Source of the DNA: a virus
DNA: 36,108 nucleotides
IMG/VR virus record: IMGVR_UViG_3300021138_000093
Location: 1 to 36,108 of that record
Strand: one strand, 5' to 3'
The position numbers were made by a program, and so were the translations under genes. Of the stretch, positions 1 through 7,435 are shown piece after piece. Under the pieces are notes generated by a model, which saw only the letters and a list, made by a program, of their open reading frames with translations, was not told the origin of the DNA and did not search any database. Position 1 is the stretch's first letter. The number at the start of each line of letters is the position of its first letter.

Positions 1-92
1 GTGCTCGAGTTCAGTCCGCCCCCGGCAGGTTGCGCTACCTTGCGGCCACCATGCCCAGCAGCGACGAGCTGCGTGTGTTGATGTCGCTGTGA
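1..92 (+). CDS. 3' end of an unidentified forward gene (partial)
   Basis: An open frame enters from the left edge (codons from position 3) and stops with TGA at 90-92. Third codon positions are strongly G/C, as in the neighbouring genes. The stop overlaps the GTG start of the next gene (GTGA), a junction type used repeatedly here. Only about 29 residues are visible and no family is recognised. If the two window ends were joined directly this frame would meet a stop a few codons upstream, so it could also be a very short gene starting at ATG 51. Low confidence. Confidence 0.35.
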   Translation, partial: ARVQSAPGRLRYLAATMPSSDELRVLMSL

Positions 93-301
93 CAGGGTCC
101 GCCATAGTTTCCGACAAAGGCGAAAAGTTGCCCGTCGCCGAAGTGTGCGAAAACCTTTGCCAAGAACTGGAAGTGCTCTGGGACGTCCAATACCCTGACC
201 ATCTTCCGGTGGTTGCTTCGCTTTACCTTGATCGTGGCAAAGGCGCACTCTGGCAACTTCTCTCGCTTCTCAACCCCGAATGCTTAGAGCAAACGGACTG
301 A
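89..301 (+). CDS. Small hypothetical protein (70 aa)
   Basis: GTG start overlaps the upstream stop (GTGA), suggesting translational coupling; no Shine-Dalgarno is visible. The 70-residue product is mildly acidic, with two tryptophans and no membrane segment or metal-binding motif. It is not recognised. It heads a run of small forward genes (89-788) typical of phage early regions. A later in-frame GTG at about 140 is an alternative start. Confidence 0.55.
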   Translation: MTGSAIVSDKGEKLPVAEVCENLCQELEVLWDVQYPDHLPVVASLYLDRGKGALWQLLSLLNPECLEQTD

Positions 302-313
302 CACCCTGATGGC

Positions 314-430
314 ATGGATCCGACCTACATCAAGTGCCTGCTCGCCGTGGCCGTCTTTTCTTGGTTCATCGGCGACATGTGGGGCGAATACGAGCAGGAC
401 AAACGCGACCGTGAAGAAGACGGCTGGTGA
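314..430 (+). CDS. Very small membrane-type protein (38 aa)
   Basis: ATG at 314 to TGA at 428-430. Residues about 5-18 are hydrophobic (cysteine, leucine, alanine, valine, phenylalanine, tryptophan), followed by a highly charged tail rich in Asp, Glu, Lys and Arg. This suggests a short single-pass membrane peptide with a cytoplasmic tail. The stop overlaps the GTG of the next gene (GTGA), the same coupling as at 89-92, which is the main argument that it is real. Function unknown. Confidence 0.5.
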   Translation: MDPTYIKCLLAVAVFSWFIGDMWGEYEQDKRDREEDGW

Positions 431-648
431 TCCCACACAACGTCACGACCGTGCTGGCCGCCTGGTTGCTTGGGTATTGCTACGGGGCTTACAAGTCCTG
501 GCGCCGTCGTAGGCGGTCACGTCGAGTTCGACGGGTGGTCTACGAGGTCGGCGTGGCCGTTGCTCGGCACGACGAGAACGGCATGACCCGCAAGGCTTGG
601 GTGCGACAGATCTACTCACGCCGTGGGCTCAAACAGCCACCTTCGTGA
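427..648 (+). CDS. Small basic protein with N-terminal hydrophobic segment (73 aa)
   Basis: GTG start at 427 is coupled to the preceding stop by a 4-nt overlap. The protein has a short hydrophobic stretch (residues about 5-20), then an arginine cluster (about 26-36) and a mixed charged C-terminus. It could be a membrane-anchored or nucleic-acid-binding early protein; no family is recognised. The next 70 bp hold a GTGACA direct repeat and no gene until 723. Confidence 0.5.
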   Translation: MIPHNVTTVLAAWLLGYCYGAYKSWRRRRRSRRVRRVVYEVGVAVARHDENGMTRKAWVRQIYSRRGLKQPPS

Positions 649-663
649 CCTGTGTGCATTTCT

Positions 664-679
664 GTGACACCCCGTGACA
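664..679 (+). promoter_or_regulatory. GTGACA direct repeat (operator-like)
   Basis: Two GTGACA half-sites (664-669 and 674-679) separated by CCCC lie between the genes at 427 and 723. The same half-site builds the palindromes at 8565, 8659, 31578 and 35195. Here the halves are direct, not inverted, so binding by the same regulator is less certain. Confidence 0.35.
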
Positions 680-722
680 AGTAAAGGGGCACACGAAACG
701 ACCGGGTGCGAGAAGGAGAAAC

Positions 723-788
723 ATGAACATTCCCGAACCCTTGGTATTTTGCGAAAACGGCTGTGAAGCCGGGCTGGTGTTCGACTAA
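723..788 (+). CDS. Tiny two-cysteine peptide (21 aa)
   Basis: ATG at 723 is preceded by a good Shine-Dalgarno (GAAGGAG, 5-6 nt spacing); TAA at 786-788. The product has two cysteines four residues apart and an acidic character. The strong ribosome site is the main evidence. It converges on the portal gene, whose TAG (785-787) overlaps this stop on the other strand. Function unknown. Confidence 0.4.
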   Translation: MNIPEPLVFCENGCEAGLVFD

Positions 789-3016
789 GCGTCTGCGTTG
801 CCGTTGGCGTCTACGGGTACCACAACGCAACGGCAGTTGTAAGTCTCTTCAGGTGAGCCACTTGGGTCGCCGGGGAACATGAGCAAATCCGCGCCAACCT
901 CGAACGGCTGCTCCATCGGGATTGGGTCGCCCGAATACTTAGCGTCGGCCTCGACGTGGGTGTCTCGCACCTTCTCGTCGCCCATCGACTGCCACGACTT
1001 CATCTGGGCGCCCTGGCTTGAGTAGGTAGCCAGTGCCAGGTCGTTGGTCATGCTGTGGGCCGTGTTGGTAGCCACCTGGATCGCACGGTCACCAAGCACG
1101 TCACCCGTGACGACTTGGCCGTCGGTGTTGATGGTCACGCCAAGCATCTCGGCAACCTTTCCGAGCGTGTCCATGACTGAGGTCGGTTCGAGCTTGGCGG
1201 TGTCGAGGATGCCTTGCAAGTCACGACCAATCGCGTCATTCCAGGGCAACCCACCCTTCGGGCCGGTGGTGAGCAACACGTCGAGGCGGCGCTGGATCAC
1301 TTCTTGCTGGGCGGGCAACATCGTCAGTGATGGCTTGCGGTAGTGAACCGCGAGCACGCCGAGCGCGAGGGCCGCGAGGTCCTTGAGCTTGTCGTGAGTG
1401 TCTTGCTGTAGCTCTTGGTTGAACGATCCAATGGCAAACACGTCGGCGGCGTTGAGGTGCGGCGTGTTGGTCTTGCGGGCGGCGTCGGTGTCTTTGGCGT
1501 TGGCCTGCGTCTTGATCGCACCCGCTACGCGGCGGTAAACGCGCTCGTGGTAGCGCTGGGCGAAGGCACCGAAGTGGTCGATGCCATCGTCAATGGCGCC
1601 GTCAAGACCAACGGCGAGATCGTGCGGCCCTTGCGCCGCACGAACTAAAGGGAGCGGATCGGCCTCCCGAGCTGCAAGATCGCCGACGCTGTGGCCGACT
1701 GTGGTGCCGGGCTCTGCAGGTGGCGGCGTGATGATGGTGGGCGACTTGGTGTCAGACACATACGTCGAGCCCTTCTCGCCACCGATTGGGGGAAGGCCAA
1801 CGGTTTCGCGAGCTTCGTCAAGCGTGACCAACCCGGCGTCCCACAGCTGTACGGCCTGGTTGAGCTTGTAGCTCGTGTCTTCGGCCAGCTCGGGCACATC
1901 GTTGGGCTCGAAGTAGAGCTCGTAGCCCATCTGCCGGGTGGCAGCCGAAAGCGCCGAGGCAATCAGCGTCAAGCGGGCCAGGATCATGTTCTTGAAGTAG
2001 GCGGCCAGTTCGACGCGCTGGTTCTCGTAGGTGCGGGCGCCACCAATGCCGAGACGTGAAGGCGGCATGTACCAAGTCGAGAGTGCGTCTTGGCGAGCGA
2101 CGTTGGCGAGGTCAGCCCAGCCCTGTCCCGGTGCCGTGGTTGAAAGCGGCTCGTACTTCGTGTCGGTGCCGAACACCAAGAGCTTGCCCTTGTTGGTCGG
2201 GTCGGTCAGTCGGCTATTGAGCTGGCGTTCGTAAAGGCCCAACTCGTCATCTGGCACGTCCTCGTCGAGCACATTGACGATCCCACCCGGCACGCCACTG
2301 TTTGCCATGAGGCTGCGGATCGCGAGGTTCGAGTAGTGAACGGTTGAGATCGGAATGGCGGCGTTGGCCACGAACGGCTGCGCCTTGTAGGGGTCGCCAG
2401 GAAAGCCGTAGTGGATGCGGTGAAGTCGGCCCTGGGCGGTGCCACTAATCGCGTAGCCCTGCTCGTTGTAGCGACCGATCTCGATGCCCTGCATGTTGCG
2501 CTCGATGTAGCCCGCGATAATCGCACGGGAACCGTCTTTGTTGAGCTGGCCAGGTGCGGCCTTTACGACACTGATCTTGCGGTCGTAAAGCGGCGAAAGC
2601 GTGACGCCACCACCAGGGGCGGGCATCTCTTGCAAGAACACCTCACCCGTGAAGTCGAGGGCAAGACTGACGAACGAACGAAGCGCGACGGCGTGTAGCG
2701 ACTGGTTGGCGGCGACGTTAAAGGCGTGGCAGTAGGGGTCGGTGTCGGTGATGTCCTTGCCAGTGCCGAGCTGACGGGCCTTCATCTCGAAGTTGTTTAC
2801 ATTGGCAACGTCGGCAGCTACGGCATTGACGATGGCGGCGAGCAGCGTCTCTTGGCCGTGGCCTTGATCGCCATTGATGACCTGGCCAAAGCCGAGGTCT
2901 TGGAACACCCCACCACCAGTGCCGATTGAGGCCCAGCCAAGATCACGTGTCTCTGTTGCGGGTGCGTCAGTGGTGGTTGTCTCACGCTGGCGCTTGCGCC
3001 CGAAGAAAGTAGCCAC
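785..3016 (-). CDS. Portal protein fused to MuF/SPP1-gp7-like head morphogenesis domain
   Basis: 743 residues from a GTG start at 3016 with an ACAGGAG ribosome site. Residues about 20-430 have the pattern of HK97-type portal proteins, forming the dodecameric DNA channel of the procapsid; the segment ends with the LDEARETVGLPPI-like motif common at portal C-termini. A long helical region follows. The last 100 residues carry the MuF signature: a Trp-rich helix, an Arg-Asp-Thr-His element, FEVGADLLMFPGDP and the terminal Cys-Arg-Cys pair. These are usually two adjacent genes; here one frame spans both without a stop. Last of the packaging genes, 56 bp after the large terminase. Confident for both domains; the fusion is read directly from the open frame. 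Confidence 0.85.
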   Translation of the reverse strand: MATFFGRKRQRETTTTDAPATETRDLGWASIGTGGGVFQDLGFGQVINGDQGHGQETLLAAIVNAVAADVANVNNFEMKARQLGTGKDITDTDPYCHAFNVAANQSLHAVALRSFVSLALDFTGEVFLQEMPAPGGGVTLSPLYDRKISVVKAAPGQLNKDGSRAIIAGYIERNMQGIEIGRYNEQGYAISGTAQGRLHRIHYGFPGDPYKAQPFVANAAIPISTVHYSNLAIRSLMANSGVPGGIVNVLDEDVPDDELGLYERQLNSRLTDPTNKGKLLVFGTDTKYEPLSTTAPGQGWADLANVARQDALSTWYMPPSRLGIGGARTYENQRVELAAYFKNMILARLTLIASALSAATRQMGYELYFEPNDVPELAEDTSYKLNQAVQLWDAGLVTLDEARETVGLPPIGGEKGSTYVSDTKSPTIITPPPAEPGTTVGHSVGDLAAREADPLPLVRAAQGPHDLAVGLDGAIDDGIDHFGAFAQRYHERVYRRVAGAIKTQANAKDTDAARKTNTPHLNAADVFAIGSFNQELQQDTHDKLKDLAALALGVLAVHYRKPSLTMLPAQQEVIQRRLDVLLTTGPKGGLPWNDAIGRDLQGILDTAKLEPTSVMDTLGKVAEMLGVTINTDGQVVTGDVLGDRAIQVATNTAHSMTNDLALATYSSQGAQMKSWQSMGDEKVRDTHVEADAKYSGDPIPMEQPFEVGADLLMFPGDPSGSPEETYNCRCVVVPVDANGNADA

Positions 3017-3072
3017 GTCGTCTGCTCCTGTCCGCGGTTAGTAGGTCTAAGGAAATCCGCGTGCTGTGGTTG

Positions 3073-4518
3073 TCACACTTGCTGCGAGGAGCCCGGTCCA
3101 ATGGTGAGGGTGCTGGGCATGCCCTGGATGAGCCCGGCTTCGTAGTCCATTTGGCTTTCGAGGTCGGCCCGTCCAGCAAAGCGAGCGCGCTTCTTGGGCT
3201 TGGTGCTCGCCATGAAAAGGGCGTAGCGCAACGCGTCGGCTGCGTCGTCATTCTTCTTGACCGGCTTTTCTACCGGGTCGCCTTTTGCATCGACCGCCCA
3301 GCGGTAGCCGTTGAGCTCTTGCCAAAGCTTCGGACACGCGTCGAGGTCCACGACGAGACTGCCCGAACTGATCACGCCTTGCACCGTGCGGATGCCTTCC
3401 ATGACCGAGGTCGGGCCTTTGGTGGTGTCCTTGACTGGCAACCCGCGGCGACGCTGCTGGTTGGTGGTCTGTGGAAAGTTCACGTCAGACCAGACGACGT
3501 GAGGCCGCCACAGGGCCAACGTCGGCGCGATCATGTCGTACCAGTCCTGCTCGGTTGCGGCTGGTTTTACGACTTCGGCCACTGCGCACCAAGTCGTTCC
3601 GACGCGGGCGAGGATGATCAACGCGCTGGGGTGCTCGGTGCCGAGGTCTTGCCCGGCGATCACTTCTTCGGCGGTGTCTGGCGTCGGCCACACCAACGGT
3701 TCGTCAAGGCTTTCGTCACAGCGCCAACCTCGTGAGTTCTTGACTTGCGAGAGGCCCTTGTAAATCTGACCGCGAGCGTTGAGCACCATGCCCAGCACTT
3801 CTTGCTCGTAGAGGTCGGTGCCTTCGTACATTGATACGAGCGACGACTTCCAGCTCTCGTCGGTGTGGGCATTGGCAAACGATGACGGCGGTGGGTCGGG
3901 TGGCAGCGTCGGATCGTTCGAGCCGACATAGACCACGCCGGGCATTGGGGCCTTCTTCAGCCACTGGCGGCTCCACCAGTTCTCGCCGTCGGGGGTGGTG
4001 GCCATAAGGATGCGCGAGGGCGTGCCGTCGGGGAGTTTGAGACGCGTGATTAGTCGTAGCTGGTTTAGGGCTTCTTCGGGCCAGAAAGCCACCTCGTCGC
4101 CGACGCTGCCGTGGGCGTTAGTTCCTCGAAGCGAGGCCGGGCGGTCGGCACTACCGAGACGGATCACCGAGCCATTGGCAAAACGCAGCTCGGCGCGACC
4201 AGGTGAGCGCGAGAACGCCTTGTCCCACGAACCCCCATCAAGCAAAGCTTCGAGGTTGTCGCCCCCGTTGCCACCCATGATCTGCCAGCGCAACCCACCC
4301 TCACCCTCGGCGAGCACTCGGATACATTCGGCCCAGGTGCGCCCAACGGCCATCCACGTCGTGTCCGGGTAGGTCAGTGCTTGGGTGATGAGCCAGCGAG
4401 CTTCGTTCCAGGTCTTGCCAGCGCCACGACCCGCGAGCAGAACGCAGGTGTGCCAGGTGCCGCTCGGGATGACCTGGTGCGGTTGCACCTTGATCCGGTA
4501 TTCGATCTCCACGGTCAC
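3073..4518 (-). CDS. terL: Terminase large subunit
   Basis: 481 residues, the usual length. It is the ATP-driven DNA packaging motor and nuclease that docks on the portal. Walker A is AGRGAGKT (residues 29-36), Walker B is VGDEVAFW (139-146) and the coupling motif is ATTPDGE (about 173-179). The RNase H-fold nuclease acids are D291 (AGQDLG), D345 (SDVNF) and the DDAADAL cluster (425-430). The start overlaps the small-terminase stop (ATGA), so the two are coupled. A late-motif-like sequence (CAGCAAGTGTG) covers the stop codon. Confidence 0.93.
   Translation of the reverse strand: MTVEIEYRIKVQPHQVIPSGTWHTCVLLAGRGAGKTWNEARWLITQALTYPDTTWMAVGRTWAECIRVLAEGEGGLRWQIMGGNGGDNLEALLDGGSWDKAFSRSPGRAELRFANGSVIRLGSADRPASLRGTNAHGSVGDEVAFWPEEALNQLRLITRLKLPDGTPSRILMATTPDGENWWSRQWLKKAPMPGVVYVGSNDPTLPPDPPPSSFANAHTDESWKSSLVSMYEGTDLYEQEVLGMVLNARGQIYKGLSQVKNSRGWRCDESLDEPLVWPTPDTAEEVIAGQDLGTEHPSALIILARVGTTWCAVAEVVKPAATEQDWYDMIAPTLALWRPHVVWSDVNFPQTTNQQRRRGLPVKDTTKGPTSVMEGIRTVQGVISSGSLVVDLDACPKLWQELNGYRWAVDAKGDPVEKPVKKNDDAADALRYALFMASTKPKKRARFAGRADLESQMDYEAGLIQGMPSTLTIGPGSSQQV
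3074..3084 (-). promoter_or_regulatory. Late-motif variant over the terL stop codon
   Basis: CAGCAAGTGTG on the reverse strand differs from the late consensus CAGCAA[N][N]GTC only at the last base. It lies 57 nt before the portal GTG, farther than the other copies, so promoter activity is doubtful. Overlap with a stop codon fits the habit of the family to sit at gene ends. Confidence 0.3.
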
Positions 4519-4934
4519 GCGTCCTTCGGCGTGATCTCTTCCACAATGCGCAACACGGTGACGGGAACGTCGCCGCTGTGCTCGACTTTCGTCGGCATGT
4601 CGGCGCCGGTGAGCTTGGCGATCTCTTTAAGGCTGGCGAGCTCTTGGGCGAGGTAGCGCACGGCTGCGCCATCGTCGGCGTTTTGCCGGGCTGCAAGGTA
4701 GCCACGTCGAGCGTCCAGAGCGGCTTGCTGGTGTCGGTAGATCAAGTCTTGGCGAGTTTCCTCGACGGTGCCTTCCATTCGCTCTTGCAGGTCGAAGGTT
4801 CGATACGCAGTCCAACGCTGCTGGACGACTTTGGGGGTACAACCGACCTGGGCGGCAACGGCACGACGAGACATGCCAAGCAGCGAGAGCTCAATGATTT
4901 GCTGTTCTTGCTCGGGGGTTAGGCGCTTGGCCAT
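4515..4934 (-). CDS. terS: Terminase small subunit-like DNA-binding protein
   Basis: 139 residues. The N-terminus (about 5-45) is a helix-turn-helix of the small-terminase type (TPEQEQQIIELSLLGMS, then AAQVGCTPKVVQQRW), followed by a long helical, charged region suited to oligomerisation and a short C-terminal strand. It would recognise the packaging site and load the large subunit. ATG 4934 has GGAG 8 nt upstream and overlaps terL by 4 nt. A late motif (4965-4975) lies 30 nt upstream. Assignment rests on the helix-turn-helix and position next to terL. Confidence 0.8.
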   Translation of the reverse strand: MAKRLTPEQEQQIIELSLLGMSRRAVAAQVGCTPKVVQQRWTAYRTFDLQERMEGTVEETRQDLIYRHQQAALDARRGYLAARQNADDGAAVRYLAQELASLKEIAKLTGADMPTKVEHSGDVPVTVLRIVEEITPKDA

Positions 4935-4964
4935 TTGGGGTTCTCCGTGGTATCTGGTACCCCG

Positions 4965-4975
4965 GACACTTGCTG
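4965..4975 (-). promoter_or_regulatory. Late promoter-like motif before terS
   Basis: CAGCAAGTGTC, one base after the TAG of the zinc-ribbon gene and 30 nt before the terS ATG, with GGAG between. The same layout (motif, about 30 nt, start) is seen at 6446, 26565 and 28524. Confidence 0.6.
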
Positions 4976-4976
4976 G

Positions 4977-5198
4977 CTACTCGTCTTCGGATTTGTCGAT
5001 CGGGTTAAGCGTGCCGTCGGAGATGAACTCGGCGCCACAGAGCATGCACATGCCACCGGGGTAGATGCCATCCACGGTCGTCGCGGTTGATACGCCGTAG
5101 AGGACGTAAAGCAAGTCGCCACCGCACTCACATGGTTCGTCGAGGACTGCGAGGCTCCAACCGATGAGGGTGGCGTAGGGCTCGGTGGATTCACTCAT
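4977..5198 (-). CDS. Small zinc-ribbon protein (73 aa)
   Basis: The start is set at ATG 5198, because a terminator lies just upstream and the late motif sits 6 nt before this ATG. Two cysteine pairs (CECGG near residue 23 and CMLCGAEF near residue 51) form a likely four-cysteine zinc ribbon; the rest is acidic. Function unknown; it may bind nucleic acid or assist packaging, given its place just ahead of the terminase genes. No convincing Shine-Dalgarno apart from AAGGG inside the motif, so it may be leaderless. Confidence 0.7.
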   Translation of the reverse strand: MSESTEPYATLIGWSLAVLDEPCECGGDLLYVLYGVSTATTVDGIYPGGMCMLCGAEFISDGTLNPIDKSEDE

Positions 5199-5204
5199 AA
5201 GCCC

Positions 5205-5215
5205 GACCCTTGCTG
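5205..5215 (-). promoter_or_regulatory. Late promoter-like motif, leaderless-type spacing
   Basis: CAGCAAGGGTC, 6 nt from the ATG at 5198. It follows directly on the T-rich tail of a terminator (5226-5255), as expected if transcription is stopped and restarted here. Confidence 0.65.
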
Positions 5216-5255
5216 AACAAAGCAAAAGGCGCGGCCCCCGAAGAGACCGCGCCTT
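5216..5255 (-). terminator. Intrinsic terminator after the gene at 5270
   Basis: On the reverse strand a perfect 9-bp stem, AAGGCGCGG/CCGCGCCTT (5247-5255 with 5226-5234), is followed by TTTTGCTTTGTT. It closes the unit 6781-5270. Confidence 0.8.
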
Positions 5256-5269
5256 GCTTGTTTCATTTG

Positions 5270-5497
5270 TTAGTTGCTTGGTAGCATGACCGCAAGGGTG
5301 CCGGTGCCCGACGCTGTGCAGGCGTAGACCGGGCCCTGACCAAACCAGGCGTCGCCCGGGTTGAGCACGAGACCCAGCGCCGAGGTGCAAGTTTCGGCGG
5401 TGGAGTTGATGTAAACGATGTCGGTGCCGGTGTTCTGAAGATCGCTGTTTCCGATCTCCTTTGGCACAACGAGGGTGGGGGTCGTGGTGATGTTCAT
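5270..5497 (-). CDS. Small hypothetical virion-region protein (75 aa)
   Basis: ATG 5497 with AAGGAG 5 nt upstream; the upstream gene's TAA (5506-5508) lies just before that Shine-Dalgarno. The protein is strand-rich (Thr, Val, Gly, Asn), with two cysteines and no charged clusters, suggesting a compact beta domain such as a small decoration or fibre-associated protein. That is inference; no family is recognised. Last gene before the terminator. Confidence 0.6.
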   Translation of the reverse strand: MNITTTPTLVVPKEIGNSDLQNTGTDIVYINSTAETCTSALGLVLNPGDAWFGQGPVYACTASGTGTLAVMLPSN

Positions 5498-5505
5498 GAT
5501 TCTCC

Positions 5506-6414
5506 TTAGAAGCTCAATCCCCACTTGGTGCGCAAGTAGAGCTGGACGTTGGCAACCTCAACCGACGAAAGCGAGCGGTTGAAGAGCAGGTATTCGCAGA
5601 TCTGGCCGTCAAAGTGCAAAGCCTGCGTCTGTGGGGTCTGGATCATGGCCAGTCCGAGCGACCACGGACCCTGCGGCGTGTTGTAGCCCGTGTTGCCAGT
5701 CACCAAAGCGCCACCATTGACCTGGCCGGTCGAGGGGCTGCCGTTGATGAGAGTGACCAGGTTGGGGCCAGCGACTACTCCCGTCACTTCAAGGGCGGAG
5801 CCACCAAAGAAGATTACCTTGCTGGTAGTGAGCTGGAAGTTGCCGTGGTCGTTGGCAGCTTCCATAACGACGTTGTGGTTGTCGACCGAAGGTGGGACGA
5901 CAACCGAGATCATGGTCCAGTTGGGGCTCGTTGCAACATTGGCGATCTGGAAGCCGGTCTGCACGCCGCCGACACCGAACTGAAGGGCGGGAAGGCCGTT
6001 TACCGCGTTCGGAACAAGAACTGGTGAACCAACGCCGAGGAACTGCGTTGCGTTGTTGCCCGTGCCCGACCGGTCGCCCCACTGCATGACTGATGAACCC
6101 GACATAGTCAGCGAGGTGGCGTCCGAGGCGTCAAACCAGGCGAGCATGTTGGGAATAGCGGCGGGAGAAAACGGCGGGATCAAGATGCCGGTGACCGCCT
6201 GCGTGTTGTCGTCAAGGTTCTCGCAAAGCACCTGGGCGCCGACTTGGGGAAGCGAAGGCGCATACACCGGCAACGCGACACCAGTGCCGCCGCGGATGTA
6301 GTTCACGGTCGCAGTGATACCCACTGGGTCCACAGAAATGACGGTGCCAACGCGAGCCTGGCTGGATGGTGTCGAGGAAGTCGTGCCGCCTGATGTGCGC
6401 TTGGGGATAAGCAT
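5506..6414 (-). CDS. LamG/concanavalin-like virion protein (302 aa)
   Basis: ATG 6414 has CGGAG 9 nt upstream; an in-frame extension to 6579 lacks a ribosome site and overlaps the upstream gene. The N-terminus (about 1-90) is Thr/Ser-rich, with an OB/baseplate-like strand pattern (GTVISVDPVGITATVNY). Residues about 95-300 match the LamG-type jelly roll seen in phage fibres: MLAWFDASDATSL, WGDRSGTGNNA, then a C-terminal DGQICEYLLFNRSLS. Such domains bind sugars, so receptor binding is plausible. It lies upstream of the terminase genes, not in the tail cluster. The late motif at 6446-6456 precedes it by 31 nt. Confidence 0.72.
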   Translation of the reverse strand: MLIPKRTSGGTTSSTPSSQARVGTVISVDPVGITATVNYIRGGTGVALPVYAPSLPQVGAQVLCENLDDNTQAVTGILIPPFSPAAIPNMLAWFDASDATSLTMSGSSVMQWGDRSGTGNNATQFLGVGSPVLVPNAVNGLPALQFGVGGVQTGFQIANVATSPNWTMISVVVPPSVDNHNVVMEAANDHGNFQLTTSKVIFFGGSALEVTGVVAGPNLVTLINGSPSTGQVNGGALVTGNTGYNTPQGPWSLGLAMIQTPQTQALHFDGQICEYLLFNRSLSSVEVANVQLYLRTKWGLSF

Positions 6415-6445
6415 AAAGAGAACTCCGAGGGTCGCGGGTGGTGGT

Positions 6446-6456
6446 GACGGTTGCTG
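6446..6456 (-). promoter_or_regulatory. Late promoter-like motif before the LamG gene
   Basis: CAGCAACCGTC, one base after the TGA of the gene at 6458 and 31 nt before ATG 6414, with CGGAG between. Confidence 0.6.
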
Positions 6457-6457
6457 C

Positions 6458-6781
6458 TCAGCAGGGGTTGATCGTGACGGCGCTACCAGGGGAAGTGTCC
6501 GCTTGGTAGCAGTAGTCGGGCGTTTGCCAAGTGACCGTTGAGCCGGTGATTGTGGTCGCTTGGTTTTGCAAGCTCTCACCCGCCGCCTGGCTCAAAGCGT
6601 CGCTCCAAGTGAGCCCGGTGTCGTAGTAGGCGTTGGCCGCTTCGACGATGGCATTGATCGACGCGGTGGCCGAAGTCTGCGCGGATTGATCCACGAGCGG
6701 CTGCAGCTGATTGATCGACGCGGCGGTCAAACCACCCACCAGGCCGAGCGAAAGCAGGAGTGAAAAAAGGCGAGTGAGCAT
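6458..6781 (-). CDS. Small membrane-anchored or secreted protein (107 aa)
   Basis: ATG 6781. Residues 1-22 form a signal or anchor sequence: a basic start, a leucine-rich core, then a Gly-Gly-Leu-Thr-Ala turn. A helical, Ala-rich segment follows, then a Thr/Ser/Cys-containing C-terminus with two cysteines about 13 residues apart. The shape resembles pilin-like or small anchored virion-region proteins, but no family is certain. Just upstream is GCGCCGACGGT, 7 nt from the ATG; no good Shine-Dalgarno is visible. First reverse gene of this block, divergent from 7045. Confidence 0.65.
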   Translation of the reverse strand: MLTRLFSLLLSLGLVGGLTAASINQLQPLVDQSAQTSATASINAIVEAANAYYDTGLTWSDALSQAAGESLQNQATTITGSTVTWQTPDYCYQADTSPGSAVTINPC

Positions 6782-6788
6782 AGGGATC

Positions 6789-6799
6789 ACCGTCGGCGC
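6789..6799 (-). promoter_or_regulatory. Early-type -10-like motif before the gene at 6781
   Basis: GCGCCGACGGT ends 7 nt before ATG 6781, the same sequence and spacing as at 15641-15651. No good -35 is found 16 bp upstream (CTTTTG), so this copy is weaker than the others. Confidence 0.5.
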
Positions 6800-6819
6800 A
6801 AAAGTTTTTGCAAAAGGTC

Positions 6820-6847
6820 TTGACAAACGCAAGGCACCTGGGACTGT
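6820..6847 (+). promoter_or_regulatory. Early-family promoter driving the structured leader and gene 7045
   Basis: TTGACA (6820-6825), a 16-bp spacer, GACTGT (6842-6847). The geometry is the same as at 8761, 11638, 12530, 15641, 34732 and 35769. Transcription would begin near 6854. Confidence 0.65.
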
Positions 6848-6853
6848 CCTATA

Positions 6854-7044
6854 CGCACCGCAAAAGCGATGACAACGAAGTACCCCAGGCAAAAGCCCTG
6901 GGGTCGCGCAGGACGGCGCAGCGGTGGTGTGAGTTTTTTCTCCTCCTATCCACCATCCCCGCGCCGTTCTGCGGGACCTCAGGCCCCAAGCAACCAACCC
7001 CGAACTTCGGGGCGTGGCCCCGGAGCGAAAGCAAAGGAGCCACC
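6854..7044 (+). ncRNA. Long structured 5' leader (candidate regulatory RNA)
   Basis: About 190 nt separate the promoter from ATG 7045. Visible helices: CCCCAGG/CCTGGGG (6883-6889 with 6897-6903); a 13-bp stem with one G-U pair (6907-6919 with 6961-6973), extendable outward by GGGGTC/GACCTC (6900-6905 with 6975-6980) and inward by GGTGG/CCACC (6923-6927 with 6950-6954); and CCCCGA/TCGGGG (about 6999-7013). The first helix and the outer extension compete for 6900-6903, as in a two-state switch. T6 and a pyrimidine run occupy the large loop. The class is unknown; it may be a riboregulator, a stable small RNA or a binding site for a phage protein. Confidence 0.5.
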
Positions 7045-7431
7045 ATGGCAACTGTCCTATCCACCGACTTCGCGTCTCTTCTCATGGCATTCGCCAAGAA
7101 CGACCCGAACTTCAACCCCTTCGAGGTTCTCGAGGGAATGTCTACCGAGCAGCTGCAAAAGTTCATCGAGACTTCAGTGCGCAACTTCAAGCACCAGCCG
7201 ATGAGCTCGACCAAGCGGTTCGAGATGAGCCACGTGATCTACCTCGCGTTTTGCGCGATGCAAGTTCGTGACGAGAAGCTCTTCATGGACTTGGTTAGCC
7301 AGACCCTCGGTTGGGTTGCTTGGGAAAGCATCCTGGAAAACTTCGAGGAAGTCTTCGAAGACACGCGTGGGGATTTCTTCACGGACTTCGACGACGAGAA
7401 CTGGTCAAACTTGGATTTCGACGACTTCTAA
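7045..7431 (+). CDS. Highly acidic early protein (128 aa)
   Basis: ATG 7045 has AAAGGAG 6 nt upstream; earlier in-frame starts lie inside the structured leader and are rejected. The protein is mainly helical and ends with a strikingly acidic, aromatic tail (about residues 100-128) of Asp, Glu and Phe. No family is recognised. An isolated, strongly expressed early gene with its own promoter, leader and terminator, coding for an acidic protein, fits a host-takeover or anti-defence role (DNA mimicry is one possibility); that is inference only. Confidence 0.7.
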   Translation: MATVLSTDFASLLMAFAKNDPNFNPFEVLEGMSTEQLQKFIETSVRNFKHQPMSSTKRFEMSHVIYLAFCAMQVRDEKLFMDLVSQTLGWVAWESILENFEEVFEDTRGDFFTDFDDENWSNLDFDDF

Positions 7432-7435
7432 GAAC

